From contig JAKTNV010000042.1 in assembly GCA_022747635.1 (NCBI GenBank), forward strand, positions 1,624,501 through 1,688,500: a DNA stretch of 64,000 bases. Reading direction: 5' to 3'. Origin of the DNA: Hetaerina americana. Its lineage: Eukaryota; Arthropoda; Insecta; Odonata; Calopterygidae. Position 1 is the first letter of the stretch. Each line of letters starts with the position of its first letter. Under the pieces are notes generated by a model. The model had not been told where the DNA came from, searched no databases, and saw only the letters and a program-made list of their open reading frames with translations. Made by a program: the position numbers and the translations under genes. This document shows, piece by piece, positions 1-9,304 of the stretch.

Positions 1-348
1 CACTTAAGCGACTGAACCTCCTTTGACTCACGGGATCTGTGCTGGAGCTCAAGGGAATAGAAGTTAGCGCCCTCACTAACACTTTTGTTGGAAATATTTA
101 TTGTGTTCAGGAGACCTCACTTATTACCTCCTCCTTATGACCTCCGTTATTCCTAACAATTACCCGTTCTAGCCCTGTTCATTGAGTTCAAGAATTACTT
201 AAAGACGCTACATTAGAAATTTAGCATATTCCAGGGAATGGCAGCGTTCAAATCGATTCCGGAGTGCATAAAAAATCGCGTAAAATATCGTGTGTATATA
301 TTTGAGCGACGAGTACTCGAGTGATTTAAGTAAACGAACCAGAAATAA
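1..348. other. Unannotated sequence
   Basis: I see no gene, repeat family or RNA gene here. The composition is mixed and stop codons are frequent on both strands. Confidence 0.5.
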
Positions 349-367
349 TTCAACAGCTTAAGATCAG

Positions 368-585
368 GATTGTTTCTCGGCTACTTTAGGAGTGGGCAGA
401 ATTCCATAAACGAAGTAACCTTCCGTGTGAGTGAAGTCGCTGATGGCATTTGTCAGGGATATGCGTTAGTAAAGACCGATGGGATGGAGGAGCTCCAGAA
501 GTCTTTGGCGTGGGAACGGCTGCATGAGCTTGAAATAAAATCCAAACCGAATAGCGAACTGGACATAGACCAGGTGATCCCTACG
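368..585 (+). CDS. Possible internal exon, function unknown
   Basis: An open frame runs from 349 to the TAA at 597. Its translation (LGYFRSGQNSINEV... to ...DIDQVIPT) has a mixed, protein-like composition without low-complexity runs. A good 5' splice donor, ACG followed by GTGAGT, lies at 586-591, just before the frame closes. Possible acceptor AG dinucleotides lie at 355-356 and 366-367, but the upstream polypyrimidine tract is poor. No ATG begins the frame, so it would have to be an internal exon of about 70 codons. I do not recognise the peptide. It could equally be a chance open frame or the relic of a transposon. No neighbouring exon is visible, and the surrounding sequence is repeat debris. 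Confidence 0.22.
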
Positions 586-699
586 GTGAGTGCATAACGA
601 AAGAAACTTTCACTGTTCTAACTAACTTGTCCGGACTGGCGCAAGGTGAACGATACAAGGATTTGCGCCTGCGTTAAGTTGTCCTCATAAGTCCTTACG

Positions 700-1480
700 C
701 TTTGTGTGAGCTGGACTACAGTGGGTTGCGAGGGCGTACCCTCTCTTCACGCAGAATCCTGCAGACCACGGACACCCTCTCCCTCAACATATCTTAAAAG
801 CCGTCGTTCCCGGAGAGCTCTCCACGATCCCTTCTCTCCTCTCTCTCTCTCCCTCGCCGGCCAGGAAGCCATCCCTCGCCGCCACCCCCGCCATCCCCAC
901 CTCCTCTCCCCCGGCTTTCTCCGCTCCCAAGGCGCCACTTCTTCTTCTGCTTCCGAATTCCCCCGTGCGCCCTCTTTCCCTTTCTTCCTCCCTCCTTTTA
1001 TGCTAGCACGCAGCATCATCCCCCCCTCCTTCCATCTATCTTCTAACTCCACCCCCCCCTCTCTCTCGTGATGTTGCTTGGGGAGCCCTCGTCTCCTGCC
1101 GTCCCTCCCACCCTCCTCATCCACCAATGACACTCCTCCCAATCTCCGAATCCCTCCAACCCCTCCTCCACCTCCTCTCATCTTCAGGCCCCCCGACCCA
1201 CCCCGATAGCGAACCATTGCCACAGTTGCAACTCTTCCACCCGCCGCCCGCACCTATCTCTCTATTTCTTTTCGACCACCCTAACTCCCCCACCCGCCTC
1301 TTTTCTCTCTATCCCATCCCTCTCCGGTGATAAACGCCCTCGACTAAATGTGATAATTGCCCCCGCGTTCAATTATTTCTTCCCACACCCTGGTCCCTCT
1401 TCCCCTCCAAAACTCCTCTGGTCCCCTCCTCATTTCATTCTCGCTCTTATGCGCATGGGCCTCTCCGTAATGAAATTCTT
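700..1480. other. Pyrimidine-rich low-complexity block
   Basis: The plus strand is dominated by C and T, with long CCTCC/CTCTC runs. This keeps frames open on both strands (for example 706-1071 plus and 747-1253 minus), with proteins rich in S and P, or G and R. These frames are composition artefacts, not genes. The homopyrimidine character could favour triplex or other non-B DNA. Confidence 0.6.
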
Positions 1481-1504
1481 AAACGAATAGGGTAATCTTC
1501 CCTT

Positions 1505-1690
1505 AAGTTCGCGTCTAATGCGTGATATCGCCCGGCGACCCCGCCTTCTCTCTCCCGCGCGCCCCTCCCGCGGGTGCGTGGGTCCGTAATTGCGCGCGAG
1601 AGGTCGGCCTGTGGGGTCCCTCTAGGCCGGCCACCGCCGACGCCGCCCCGTGGACCGGGAAGAGGGGAGGGGCGGCGTATAATTGGATTT
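1505..1690. other. CpG-rich segment
   Basis: This short segment is dense in CpG, with repeated CGCG and GCCGGCC motifs, in contrast to the AT-rich sequence just downstream. It could be a small CpG island or promoter-proximal element, but no transcript start, TATA box or coding exon is recognisable beside it. Confidence 0.35.
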
Positions 1691-2800
1691 TTTTCCCAAT
1701 CTCTCTCTCAGTCCTCTCTCACACTCCACCTCTCTTCCCTCCCTCTCCCTCCGAAGGCACTCTTCTACTACGTTATGGTCCCCCCCTTTCCGTTATTTCT
1801 TTTTATTGCCGTGAATTTCTACTTTTTTTTGTAAAATGGTGCGCCGCCTCCCTTTTTGCAGTCGAGGGCGAAATTTTCGGGGGAAATGGCCCGTTGTCCA
1901 CGGACCACAACAAGTGCCGGTTATTAATTTCAAATGTAATCGCCTTTATTTCGGCGTGGCTTGGCTGCGTTACGGCGGAATAATTTAAATTGTAGCATTA
2001 ATGGTCTCCGTTTAAAAAAAATAATTTAAAGCACTTCCTCTAATTCTTTGCCCACTTTATTTCACTTTTCTGTTACGACTCTCCGTTCCCCGTGAAGAAT
2101 CGCCGAGGAATTGGATTTTTCTCTAATTCGTGAATTTATTTTAATTTTTGTTATTTTACGCAAGATTTTGACGTTTTGTCACACGAGAGGTGTGCACATT
2201 ACCCAGGCACGTGCAAAAATACAGCCTATTCGTTGGTTTGAATGTGGCCACCTTTATTGAATGTGGCCAAAGGGATATTAATTCCCTTTGTTTATGTCCC
2301 CTTCAACTCTCTATTTCGATACCGCTCTCGGGTTGTAAGGCAAACGGAATGCTCCCACTTCGAAAGAAAGACCCGCTCGCCTTAAAATTGCCTTGAAATA
2401 TCCCCCGAGAGCACTTAAGAGAACACAGTAATTTGTGTGTCGCTAAATTTAAAATTGTTTCTATGGTTTGTGAACCGATGTAGAAAACGATAAATATCCC
2501 CCTAGAATTTTCTTAATTAGGGATTTCCTCTTACTAAGGATCTATTTTCATTTTGCAGCATGTCTTTCAGCATCCATGGGGTTGGCAATTGTAATTTAAA
2601 ATACCACCCTTAAATTAGGATGGTCTGTCTCTTCGCTTTATTTTTCTTCGGATACGTATGCGAAGGCTTTCTGGGTGTAATGACTGCGATATTTTAAGTT
2701 TGCGGTGATTCACTTGAATTTAAACCGATGTTAAAACTGCATCCCCTGGATTTTCATTAAAGAATTTGTCACTAATCCGGAAAATATTCGAGGGTTGGGG
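1691..2800. other. AT-rich sequence with no recognised feature
   Basis: T-rich DNA with many homopolymer runs. No open frame with protein-like composition, no repeat family member and no RNA gene were found. Confidence 0.5.
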
Positions 2801-3480
2801 GTTTAATTTTGAACAGCTCCGCTTCCAAATTACTTCTGTGCGTGGCGGCGGGAATTGGTGTGGCAACAAGTGAGGCCTATTTACCTTTTCCTCCGAGCTG
2901 GCTCTCGAAATTCATGCCTGAGCCTTCACACCTCAGCGGTGCCGCTAATGACGCACGCCGAATTCGCTGTGCGAACTTCAGTTGGGGGTCGTTCGACGAG
3001 AGGAGGGCTCTGGCACCCCCATCGCGGGACGGGTGGAGGCCACCGTAGGGGTCATTTCCCCCAGGAACGTACACCTTTATTACTTGAGAGGAGCTCTCCC
3101 TTTTATGAAATACATCCCAACCCCTCCCGCTCGTCCCCTTCCGCAGCCCCGCGGAATATCTCCTTCGAGGACCGGCAGTGAGGAAGGCAGCGGCGTTGGC
3201 CACCACCCGAGAGGAGTCTCCTCTCCGGGAAGTCTCCTCCTGGATGAGTTGTACACAGCTTGCTCAGCCGCCGTGTCCAGCCCTGAGCGCTGGAAGGGTT
3301 ACGTTCGTTCCCCATTGTTTTCTCGTCCGTTTTGCACGCCCCGCGTCGTTTCCTCCCGGCGTCCGGGCCCGCGTCCTCCCTGGGGGACCGATCTGCGGCC
3401 GCGACACTTCGCCCAGGGAATCAACCTTCTTTCGGGCCTCCGTTTTTGCAATTCTTACGAGAACTGCCTTCTCTGACTAG
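2801..3480. other. GC-rich, CpG-containing block
   Basis: Overlapping open frames of 70-164 codons occur on both strands, which is typical of GC-rich sequence poor in stop codons rather than of a gene. None has a recognisable domain. No splice-site pattern supports one frame over the others. Confidence 0.4.
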
Positions 3481-5540
3481 TACACTCCCCCACGTAGTCT
3501 AGTGCGGTGGTGGTTATACGGGAGCAGGGATGTCGCGGACCGCTTTATTCCTTAGGTGAAGAGTAAAAGGGGGTTGCGTGTGGCTTGCATATTTATCTGG
3601 AGAATGTCTGGAAATTACCCGCTGCTTATTATCTTCCAAAGAAAAGCGTAATGCTGGACCAACAGATTTATTCACATGTCACAGCTGGACGTTGATCAGT
3701 GAAAATTAACGCCATAGTGTTATTTATCATTTTACTTTGTTATTTACCATAATACTCCAAAATTGGCATTTATACTTTTTAGTACATTTTAACTGCTAGA
3801 AAGCCTGAGTATACTGATGACGTTACGCCCCTATTATATGACTGTGGAGTAAGATTAATTTAGTCAAGAGGAAACATTACAACCATGATCAGCAATACGC
3901 CTATTTCCTAAATTGTTTTTTAATGTAGTGCAACCTTGAACTGAAGCAAAAGTCGATCAGGGTGAAAGCTATCAATTATCTACATGTGATAAACTAGCCT
4001 ACTTCATGCAGTTTATTTTTACAGATATGGACAGAAAATAACCCAAAAGCTTCACACATAATGACTAAAGACAACAAATTTGTTTGTACCATCTCATTTT
4101 TTACCCTTTTTTCTCGTTGGTTGTGAAATTCCAGAATTTACGGAGGGCGAAAAGTTATTATTATAGAATTTCATTATTTTCATTTATTTTATAGCTTAAG
4201 AAGGTTTTTTTTCCTACACTATCTCAATGTAAATAATACAGATTAGTTAACATCAAATAAAAATCACATCAATGATGTACCTCTCTTAATATAAATGAAA
4301 TAGATGCTTTCAAACAATTTGCCGTGTTCTTTTAATCAATGAAACCATTCCATATCTAATAGCTTTTTCAAACTTAACTTTGGGGGATAAATAACTGCTT
4401 CCTTATTAAAAGACGTTTGTCATAGTTACTCAATGTAATAAAGACAGCATGAACGAGGTCGTATTTCAAAACACAAACTATTCCTGGTATTAGTCCTGGT
4501 ATAGTTAGCGCATCTTCTGGTGTTAATGAGCGGAGTAAATTTGCCCCACTTTTTAAAAATCTAAAGCATAGAATATTTGAGGGGGTCGAAAAAATATGTA
4601 ATGACAAAATTAAATCAAATCTTGGCTTGAAAAAATGGTGATGCCTACTAAATGAATATCTGTTGAAGGAGGCTGTGGTTCATTATTTATTCATTTTGAT
4701 TATATCTTAAAGTGGTGTGATTCATGTCAATGAGATGGTATTTATTTAACTAATAAATATAATAATTGCTCTTCGTTATCTTTTTAGTTGAGGAACTTAG
4801 AGGAGTAAAAAGGATGGATGATATTGTTATATAGTTCAGGTATGTTATATATAATCAATCCTAAGAATCGTTAACATAAAAGGGAATCCCTTCCTGTTTA
4901 TGTTTTATTTTTTCCATTAGTATTTCATTGGTTTTAAAGGAAAGAAAAAGTTCCTGTAGGGACTTCTACTTATTTTAAATTACATACAGTAAGCATTTTT
5001 TTAAATTTTAAATAAATTTCCATTACTTAGCATATAATTGTTAGAGGCAGTTTAAATACTGGCGCATGTTCCCATTTTCCGCTTCTAAGGTAACATTCGT
5101 AGTTCCAAGTTTCCAGTGAGACACTGAGATTCCAGTTGATGAAAGGGTCATCATTCAAGAAAGAATAGTGCAGACCGATTCATAAAAATATGTAAATGGA
5201 TAAAAGAAACGTTTCGATGCAATTTGGGACATGGGTTGGGAATCATTAGAGGCCAAGATATTAAATGCTATTTAAAATTCTTCAAAAAGATGGCCACAGT
5301 GAGATTATTATCGAGTGGTGCAGAACTAGCCGACTCAAGGACTCCTTCTTCCCACGGACAATACGGGATAGCAACTGCAGGGTTATAGATGGCAAAAATT
5401 CCACTTGCCACCCTCAGCGTCTAAAAAATGATTAGTTGTATTTAAATGCATGCTCTTCCACTAACCTTATGTGTTTTGCTTTAATAACCCATTCTTTCCG
5501 AATTACCTTATTAGTGCCCTGTTCATCTGTTTTTAAGTTT
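3481..5540. other. AT-rich sequence with no recognised feature
   Basis: About 2 kb of AT-rich DNA. The only notable open frame (4374-4607, minus, 77 codons) matches no family I know and is likely chance. Confidence 0.5.
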
Positions 5541-5948
5541 CCCTTTCAGTCCCTCGTCCCTCTCCGCGGGGGCAAATTCCTGCTACCTGCAACGTTCAAC
5601 GTTGGGTCGCATTCCCTGCCTTTTAGAGACTCTTTGGGGGTAGAGTGTTTCGTGGTGCATTTTCATGTGGTGTTTCAATTTCTTGCTTGTTGTGTCCTGG
5701 CTTCCGTGTTGTAGGATGGCTTTCGTGCTGCATCATGGGGTGCAGTTTTTTAGTTGTTTTGCGGTATATGTGTTTGCATGAGTATTGGATGAAGGGATTT
5801 TTGCATGAGTGTGTGCGCTACTGTGGGTGTAATTTTCCGTGTTTTTTTTTTTGCATGTGGTATTTTTCCTTTTTACGGTTGGTGACCTAACACCCCCCGC
5901 CACACGCCCTTGCGTCGGCTTGCGGGGTATTATGTAGATGTAGATGTA
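5541..5948 (+). mobile_element. 3' end of a LINE with a (TGTAGA)n tail, copy A
   Basis: The last roughly 400 bp of a non-LTR retrotransposon, reading rightwards and ending in a short GTAGAT repeat at 5933-5948. The final 100 bp (GACCTAACACCCCCCGCC, then a CGGGGTATTA segment before the tail) recurs in reverse orientation at 33702, 42752 and 44322. A block around 5578-5622 (CTGCTACCTGCAACGTT and following) matches the same relative position in the 42752 copy, which shows that homology reaches well upstream of the tail. Neither strand retains a useful coding frame. The left boundary is uncertain. Confidence 0.7.
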
Positions 5949-6372
5949 TGATGCCCAGTTTGGACCAATGTTGGTCATCGCAAGTCCGGTTGCCAACACA
6001 TGTGCGGGTGATGGTTGCTAAGCTAAAGGAAGGGGACCAATACCAAAACATTATCACCTTTGACCATTCCTGATTTCTCAGCTATGTGTATAAAATCTAT
6101 TCCGAATTCTATCAAATTCATCTTAATTTACAAAATATCCCTCAAACTTCAAGCATATATGGGTGGGGATGATAGGGCACCGGCCATGCATTCACAGCTA
6201 TGAATTCATTTATCCATATGAAGCACACGCGTATATTTGAAGAAATCAGCTAATGGTTTTTCAATAAAATTATTCGGGTGCTTGGGCTCCATTTTGTCAT
6301 GATTGTGTATCGTGCGAGGGAAGATATCTTATTGTGGCTTTTACGTTGTTTCTCTATTTTATTCCGTTATTC
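5949..6372. other. Unannotated spacer before the mariner copy
   Basis: No gene or known repeat was recognised between the LINE tail and the left terminal repeat of the mariner element. Confidence 0.5.
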
Positions 6373-6374
6373 TA

Positions 6375-6407
6375 CGAGGGTCATCCGGAAAGTAGTACCC
6401 GTTCGTG
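6375..6407 (+). repeat. Left terminal inverted repeat, mariner copy 1
   Basis: 33 bp, exactly complementary to 7095-7127. It begins CGAGGGTCATCCGG and ends CGTTCGTG. It lies next to the end encoding the transposase C-terminus. Confidence 0.95.
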
Positions 6408-6473
6408 AAATAAAAAGACAAAAGTAAATATTAACAAACATAAAAAATTTTATTTGAAAGAGGATACTTTAAA

Positions 6474-6585
6474 CTACTTCTCAACATAATCTCCAAGCAA
6501 ATTAAGGCATTTGTCATAACGTGTGACAAGTTTCTGTATTCCTGCTGCATAGTCCTTCGCCGCCAGCTCATTGAGATACGCGAGG
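6474..6585 (-). pseudogene. Mariner transposase C-terminal remnant, copy 1
   Basis: In a different frame from the N-terminal remnant, the minus strand encodes a stretch ending QKLVTRYDKCLNLLGDYVEK and a stop codon. This is the typical end of mariner transposases, which usually close with a conserved D/N-Y-hydrophobic-E-K tail. It starts around the deletion junction near 6580-6600. The catalytic domain that should precede it is absent, and the junction is out of frame, so no fused protein can be made. Confidence 0.85.
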
Positions 6586-6966
6586 GACCCATCTTGCACA
6601 AATTTTTGCATAATGCAGATGGTGTTTAACAATTTCATGAACAATTGTTCGAGAAACATTGGGAAAATGCTCACAGATGTCATCAATTGTGACGCGCCGA
6701 TCGTTCCTCACGAATTCGTCAACTGAGCTCACCAGTTGGTCTGTAATGACAGACGGTCTCCCCGAACGCTCATCGTCGTGTGTGTTCCCCCTCCCCATGT
6801 TGAAGTTGCGACACCACCGCCGAACAGACGACTCGTCCATTACATTGTCTCCATACACCTCCTTTAATTGGCGATGAATATCACATGGGCGAACGTTTCT
6901 TGCATTGAGGAATTTAATCACTGCCCTCACTTCACAACTGGCGGCGTTCTCAATTTTTTTAAACAT
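6568..6966 (-). pseudogene. Mariner transposase N-terminal DNA-binding fragment, copy 1
   Basis: Starting at the ATG at 6966-6964 (an upstream TTG at 6975 is less plausible), 132 codons read MFKKIENAASCEVRAV through to ...ICARWVPRVSQ and a stop. The order fits a mariner transposase: a first helix-turn-helix (FLNARNVRPCDIHRQLKEVYG), the short linker with a GRP motif (ERSGRPSVI), then a second helix-turn-helix (RVTIDDICEHFPNVSRTIVHEIV) and the start of the WVPR segment. In full elements the WVPR motif precedes the catalytic domain, which is deleted here. The frame has no internal stop, so a DNA-binding-only peptide could in principle be made. Whether it is expressed is unknown. Confidence 0.88.
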
Positions 6967-7094
6967 TGTAAACAATCACAGAAACAACACAGGCAATGCT
7001 AGCGTCACGCAACTTGGCTCAGAGAAGGCAGACAAGCCACTGAAGCTATCTGACCTCGTCCAGCGGCTACTCGCGTCGTCAGCACTTCATGCGG

Positions 7095-7127
7095 CACGAA
7101 CGGGTACTACTTTCCGGATGACCCTCG
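7095..7127 (-). repeat. Right terminal inverted repeat, mariner copy 1
   Basis: 33 bp and the exact reverse complement of 6375-6407. It lies about 130 bp upstream of the transposase-fragment ATG, so the interval to the ATG would hold any promoter of the element. Confidence 0.95.
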
Positions 7128-7129
7128 TA

Positions 7130-7436
7130 GTAGCGTTCAGGGGAGACGACCGACAGCTGAGGTAATTTTCGCCATCAGGGATAGGAGGGTTATTTGCTAG
7201 GAGTAGGACGTTCAGGGAATGGAGGAATGATGGAGAGAAACCCGGCGTCTGCATTAGTCTACTCTTAAATGGCTGTCATTATCATCGTATCCGTCGGACG
7301 GTGTACTCCCTTTGAAGTACCCTTCCCACTGTGTCCCAAGGTTGGGATCAGAATACTACTGGAAAATCCTCTTATCGTCGAAACCGGGCCCTCAGAGTGG
7401 CAACCCAGTAGACAAGCTACCGCATCAGGCATCTAT
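7130..7436 (-). mobile_element. Old tRNA-derived SINE, family 1, copy 1
   Basis: This diverged copy shows the same blocks in the same order as the well-preserved SINE at 28681-28989. They are a GACCGACAGCTGAGGT block at 7147, an AACCCGGCGTC block near 7240, a CCGTCGGACGG block near 7290, and an ACCGGGCCCTC block at 7383-7393 covering the tRNA-like T-arm. The head (right end on the plus strand) is badly eroded. The short AGTAG at the left is what remains of its tail, and the mariner copy lies directly against it. Boundaries are approximate. Confidence 0.7.
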
Positions 7437-8085
7437 CGTTGCCGTAGGCGAACTGAACATGTTATGTTTTACAACGGCTGCCACCTACATGGTGATGCAG
7501 GCAAATATACGAAACTTGTGCAACATATATATTACATGTTGAACTTACAGTATGACGTATAATTAAATGTTCGTATGATAAATGATGCGAATAAAATGTA
7601 ATATAGCGTGGATAATAAGCAATTTTGGCGTTGGAAGGACACCCGAGTCCATCGTGCGTCGACTTTCGCAGGTCGTGTAATAATGCGAGAATATATTATA
7701 GTGTAGCTTTGCTGGAATGAAATTTTCGTGACCGTTCCATCTTCTAGCGCATGGACGCCAAAATTGGCATCTGGCAAATTGTTGGAACTTGGCTAATGTG
7801 TTGAATGCAGCTGTGATACTTCAAAATTTTAATGCACGGAAAAACAAAATCACTCTCTTTAGTGAAGACCAACTATGTATTAATTTTTAAATTGTATTAA
7901 TGTATAAGTGAATCGATATTCATTTCTCAGGAGGAGCCATGATCGCTCTACGTGCTCACTGGCTTCGAATTGAATTCATGAACTCAAAAACATGAGATTG
8001 TCATAGATGTCCCGATGGCTGAATTAATGGAGTAATTAATTATGACCAGCTTTTTTCGATTTGAGCCCACTGCGCCACACCTGCA
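7437..8085. other. Unannotated sequence
   Basis: AT-rich DNA with no recognised repeat. The frames at 7532-7777 (minus) and 7269-7562 (plus, partly inside the SINE) show no domain. Confidence 0.45.
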
Positions 8086-8089
8086 GCTG

Positions 8090-8760
8090 TTGGAATGATT
8101 TACCCCTACGGGAATGAAAGAGCGTCGCCCCAACCGCCTTCCCTTCCCCCGCTTCCCCCCTCTTCAGTCTCTCCCACCTCCCTCATCCCGCATCACATAT
8201 ACAAATGCCCTCTTGTGTCCCCCCGGCCTCCGTGGGGCGCATTCCATTTCACTGGCCATTGTCAATGCACAAGGGGCGGCACGGCGACTCATGGGCGCTG
8301 ATAGCTAGAGCACTGCCGGCGTTTGATCACGGAATTCACGGTTTGAGCGCGGCGACAGTGTATGGAGACGAGCGGGCGGAAGGGTCGGTGGGCAGATTGG
8401 GATTGGCCGGGGATGGCGAGGCGCGTCACCCCTTCCCGTCACGCGGCGTCCCTCGCACGTGTGGGGATGTCGGGCGACGTGACCAAATGACCTGCCCCAC
8501 GGGGGAATCGATTCAATCGAAGGCGGCCCGTCGTGCACGCTCGAATTCATTTACGAAACTGCTCCGCGTTCGTTCGTGTGTGTTTCTTTTTTTTTTCGAA
8601 AAACCGTGGTAAGGCGAGCGACATCACTCTCGTGTTTTTGCCGTTGCCGCGGGGTCGGGTGTGAGGGTGAGGGAAGGGCGGTGGCCGTGACGCAAACCCG
8701 GTGGCGGCGGCGCACCGCTGGGAAGGACCCCGCGTGGATGGCCGGAATGGGATCGACACC
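8090..8760. other. GC-rich, CpG-dense block
   Basis: A pyrimidine-rich left part (8130-8240) gives way to a CpG-dense segment (about 8280-8730). Open frames overlap on both strands (8205-8612 plus, 8305-8550 minus, 8551-8805 minus), so none is supported as coding. The CpG density could mark a promoter or unmethylated island, but I see no core-promoter motif to confirm it. Confidence 0.4.
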
Positions 8761-9098
8761 CCTGTTCTCATCCGCCAACTTCAGCTGATATGCAATCGGA
8801 TGCAAGGCGAAGAATATGAAATTTTGTTACGCTTCACATCATCTGCATAAGTAATCTGCTTGCGCAGGACCTAGGTGTTGTCGCTCGCCCGTTTGTCCCT
8901 ATCCTTTGCCCTTTCCCTCATCCCACCGTACTATTTTCCATTCATCAAGCTTTATCTACCATTTCCACCCTTCTTCCTCCTTTTGTCATTTCATCTTCTG
9001 CTCCTTTTATCACAACTTTAAGCTAGCAGTCTCTTTTTATTGTTATTTCGCGGCATATTCAAGTATTTTTCCCTCTCAATTGTGCTATTTAAACCTCC
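8761..9098. other. Unannotated sequence
   Basis: T- and C-rich DNA leading to the palindrome. The 79-codon frame at 8906-9145 is rich in S, F and H and looks like chance. Confidence 0.45.
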
Positions 9099-9304
9099 TA
9101 ATAAAAAAAGATCGTAACAACTTTCCGCGAGGTAAGTTTAAATAGTACGTCAGGTTTTCGAAGTATGACATCATCTTCAGGTGACAAAATGGATTCAAGT
9201 GCCTTTGAATTCATTTTGTTACCCGAAGATGATGTAATATATCGAAACCTGGTCGCACTATTAAACTTACCCAGTGAAAAGTTGTAACGATCCTTTCTTT
9301 ATTA
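9099..9304. mobile_element. Palindromic hairpin element with hammerhead-like cores
   Basis: Two arms of about 100 bp (9099-9198 and 9205-9304) are imperfect reverse complements around a 6-base centre. They begin and end in TAATAAA/TTTATTA. Each arm, read outward from the centre, contains a motif shaped like a hammerhead ribozyme core. On the minus strand, CTGAAGA (9174-9180) is followed by a short segment, GAAAA and CCTGAC. On the plus strand, CCGAAGA (9223-9229) is followed by TATCGAAA and CCTGGTC (9248-9254). No protein is encoded. Similar order is seen at 12294-12445. It could be a fold-back MITE, or a repeat related to Penelope-type elements, which are known to carry hammerhead motifs. 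Confidence 0.65.

Larger units (their letters stand above)
6375..7127 (-). mobile_element. Mariner-family deletion derivative, copy 1 (753 bp)
   Basis: A complete non-autonomous DNA transposon bounded by perfect 33-bp terminal inverted repeats starting CGAGGGTCATCCGG. It is flanked by the TA dinucleotide on both sides (6373-6374 and 7128-7129), the target duplication expected for Tc1/mariner elements. Read on the minus strand, it encodes the N-terminal DNA-binding half of a mariner transposase, then jumps to the last few dozen residues of the protein. The whole catalytic DDD region is missing. A full-length mariner is normally about 1.3 kb. The right end abuts the AGTAG tail of an old SINE. 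A copy identical by eye lies at 29796-30548. Confidence 0.93.

Noticed and set aside
706..1330. Several open frames of 67-168 codons on both strands
   Set aside because: They overlap on opposite strands inside a C/T-rich tract and encode low-complexity S/P or G/R proteins.
6659..7165. Plus-strand frames of 72 and 86 codons, repeated at 30080 and 30326
   Set aside because: They are antisense shadows of the mariner transposase fragment and its flank.
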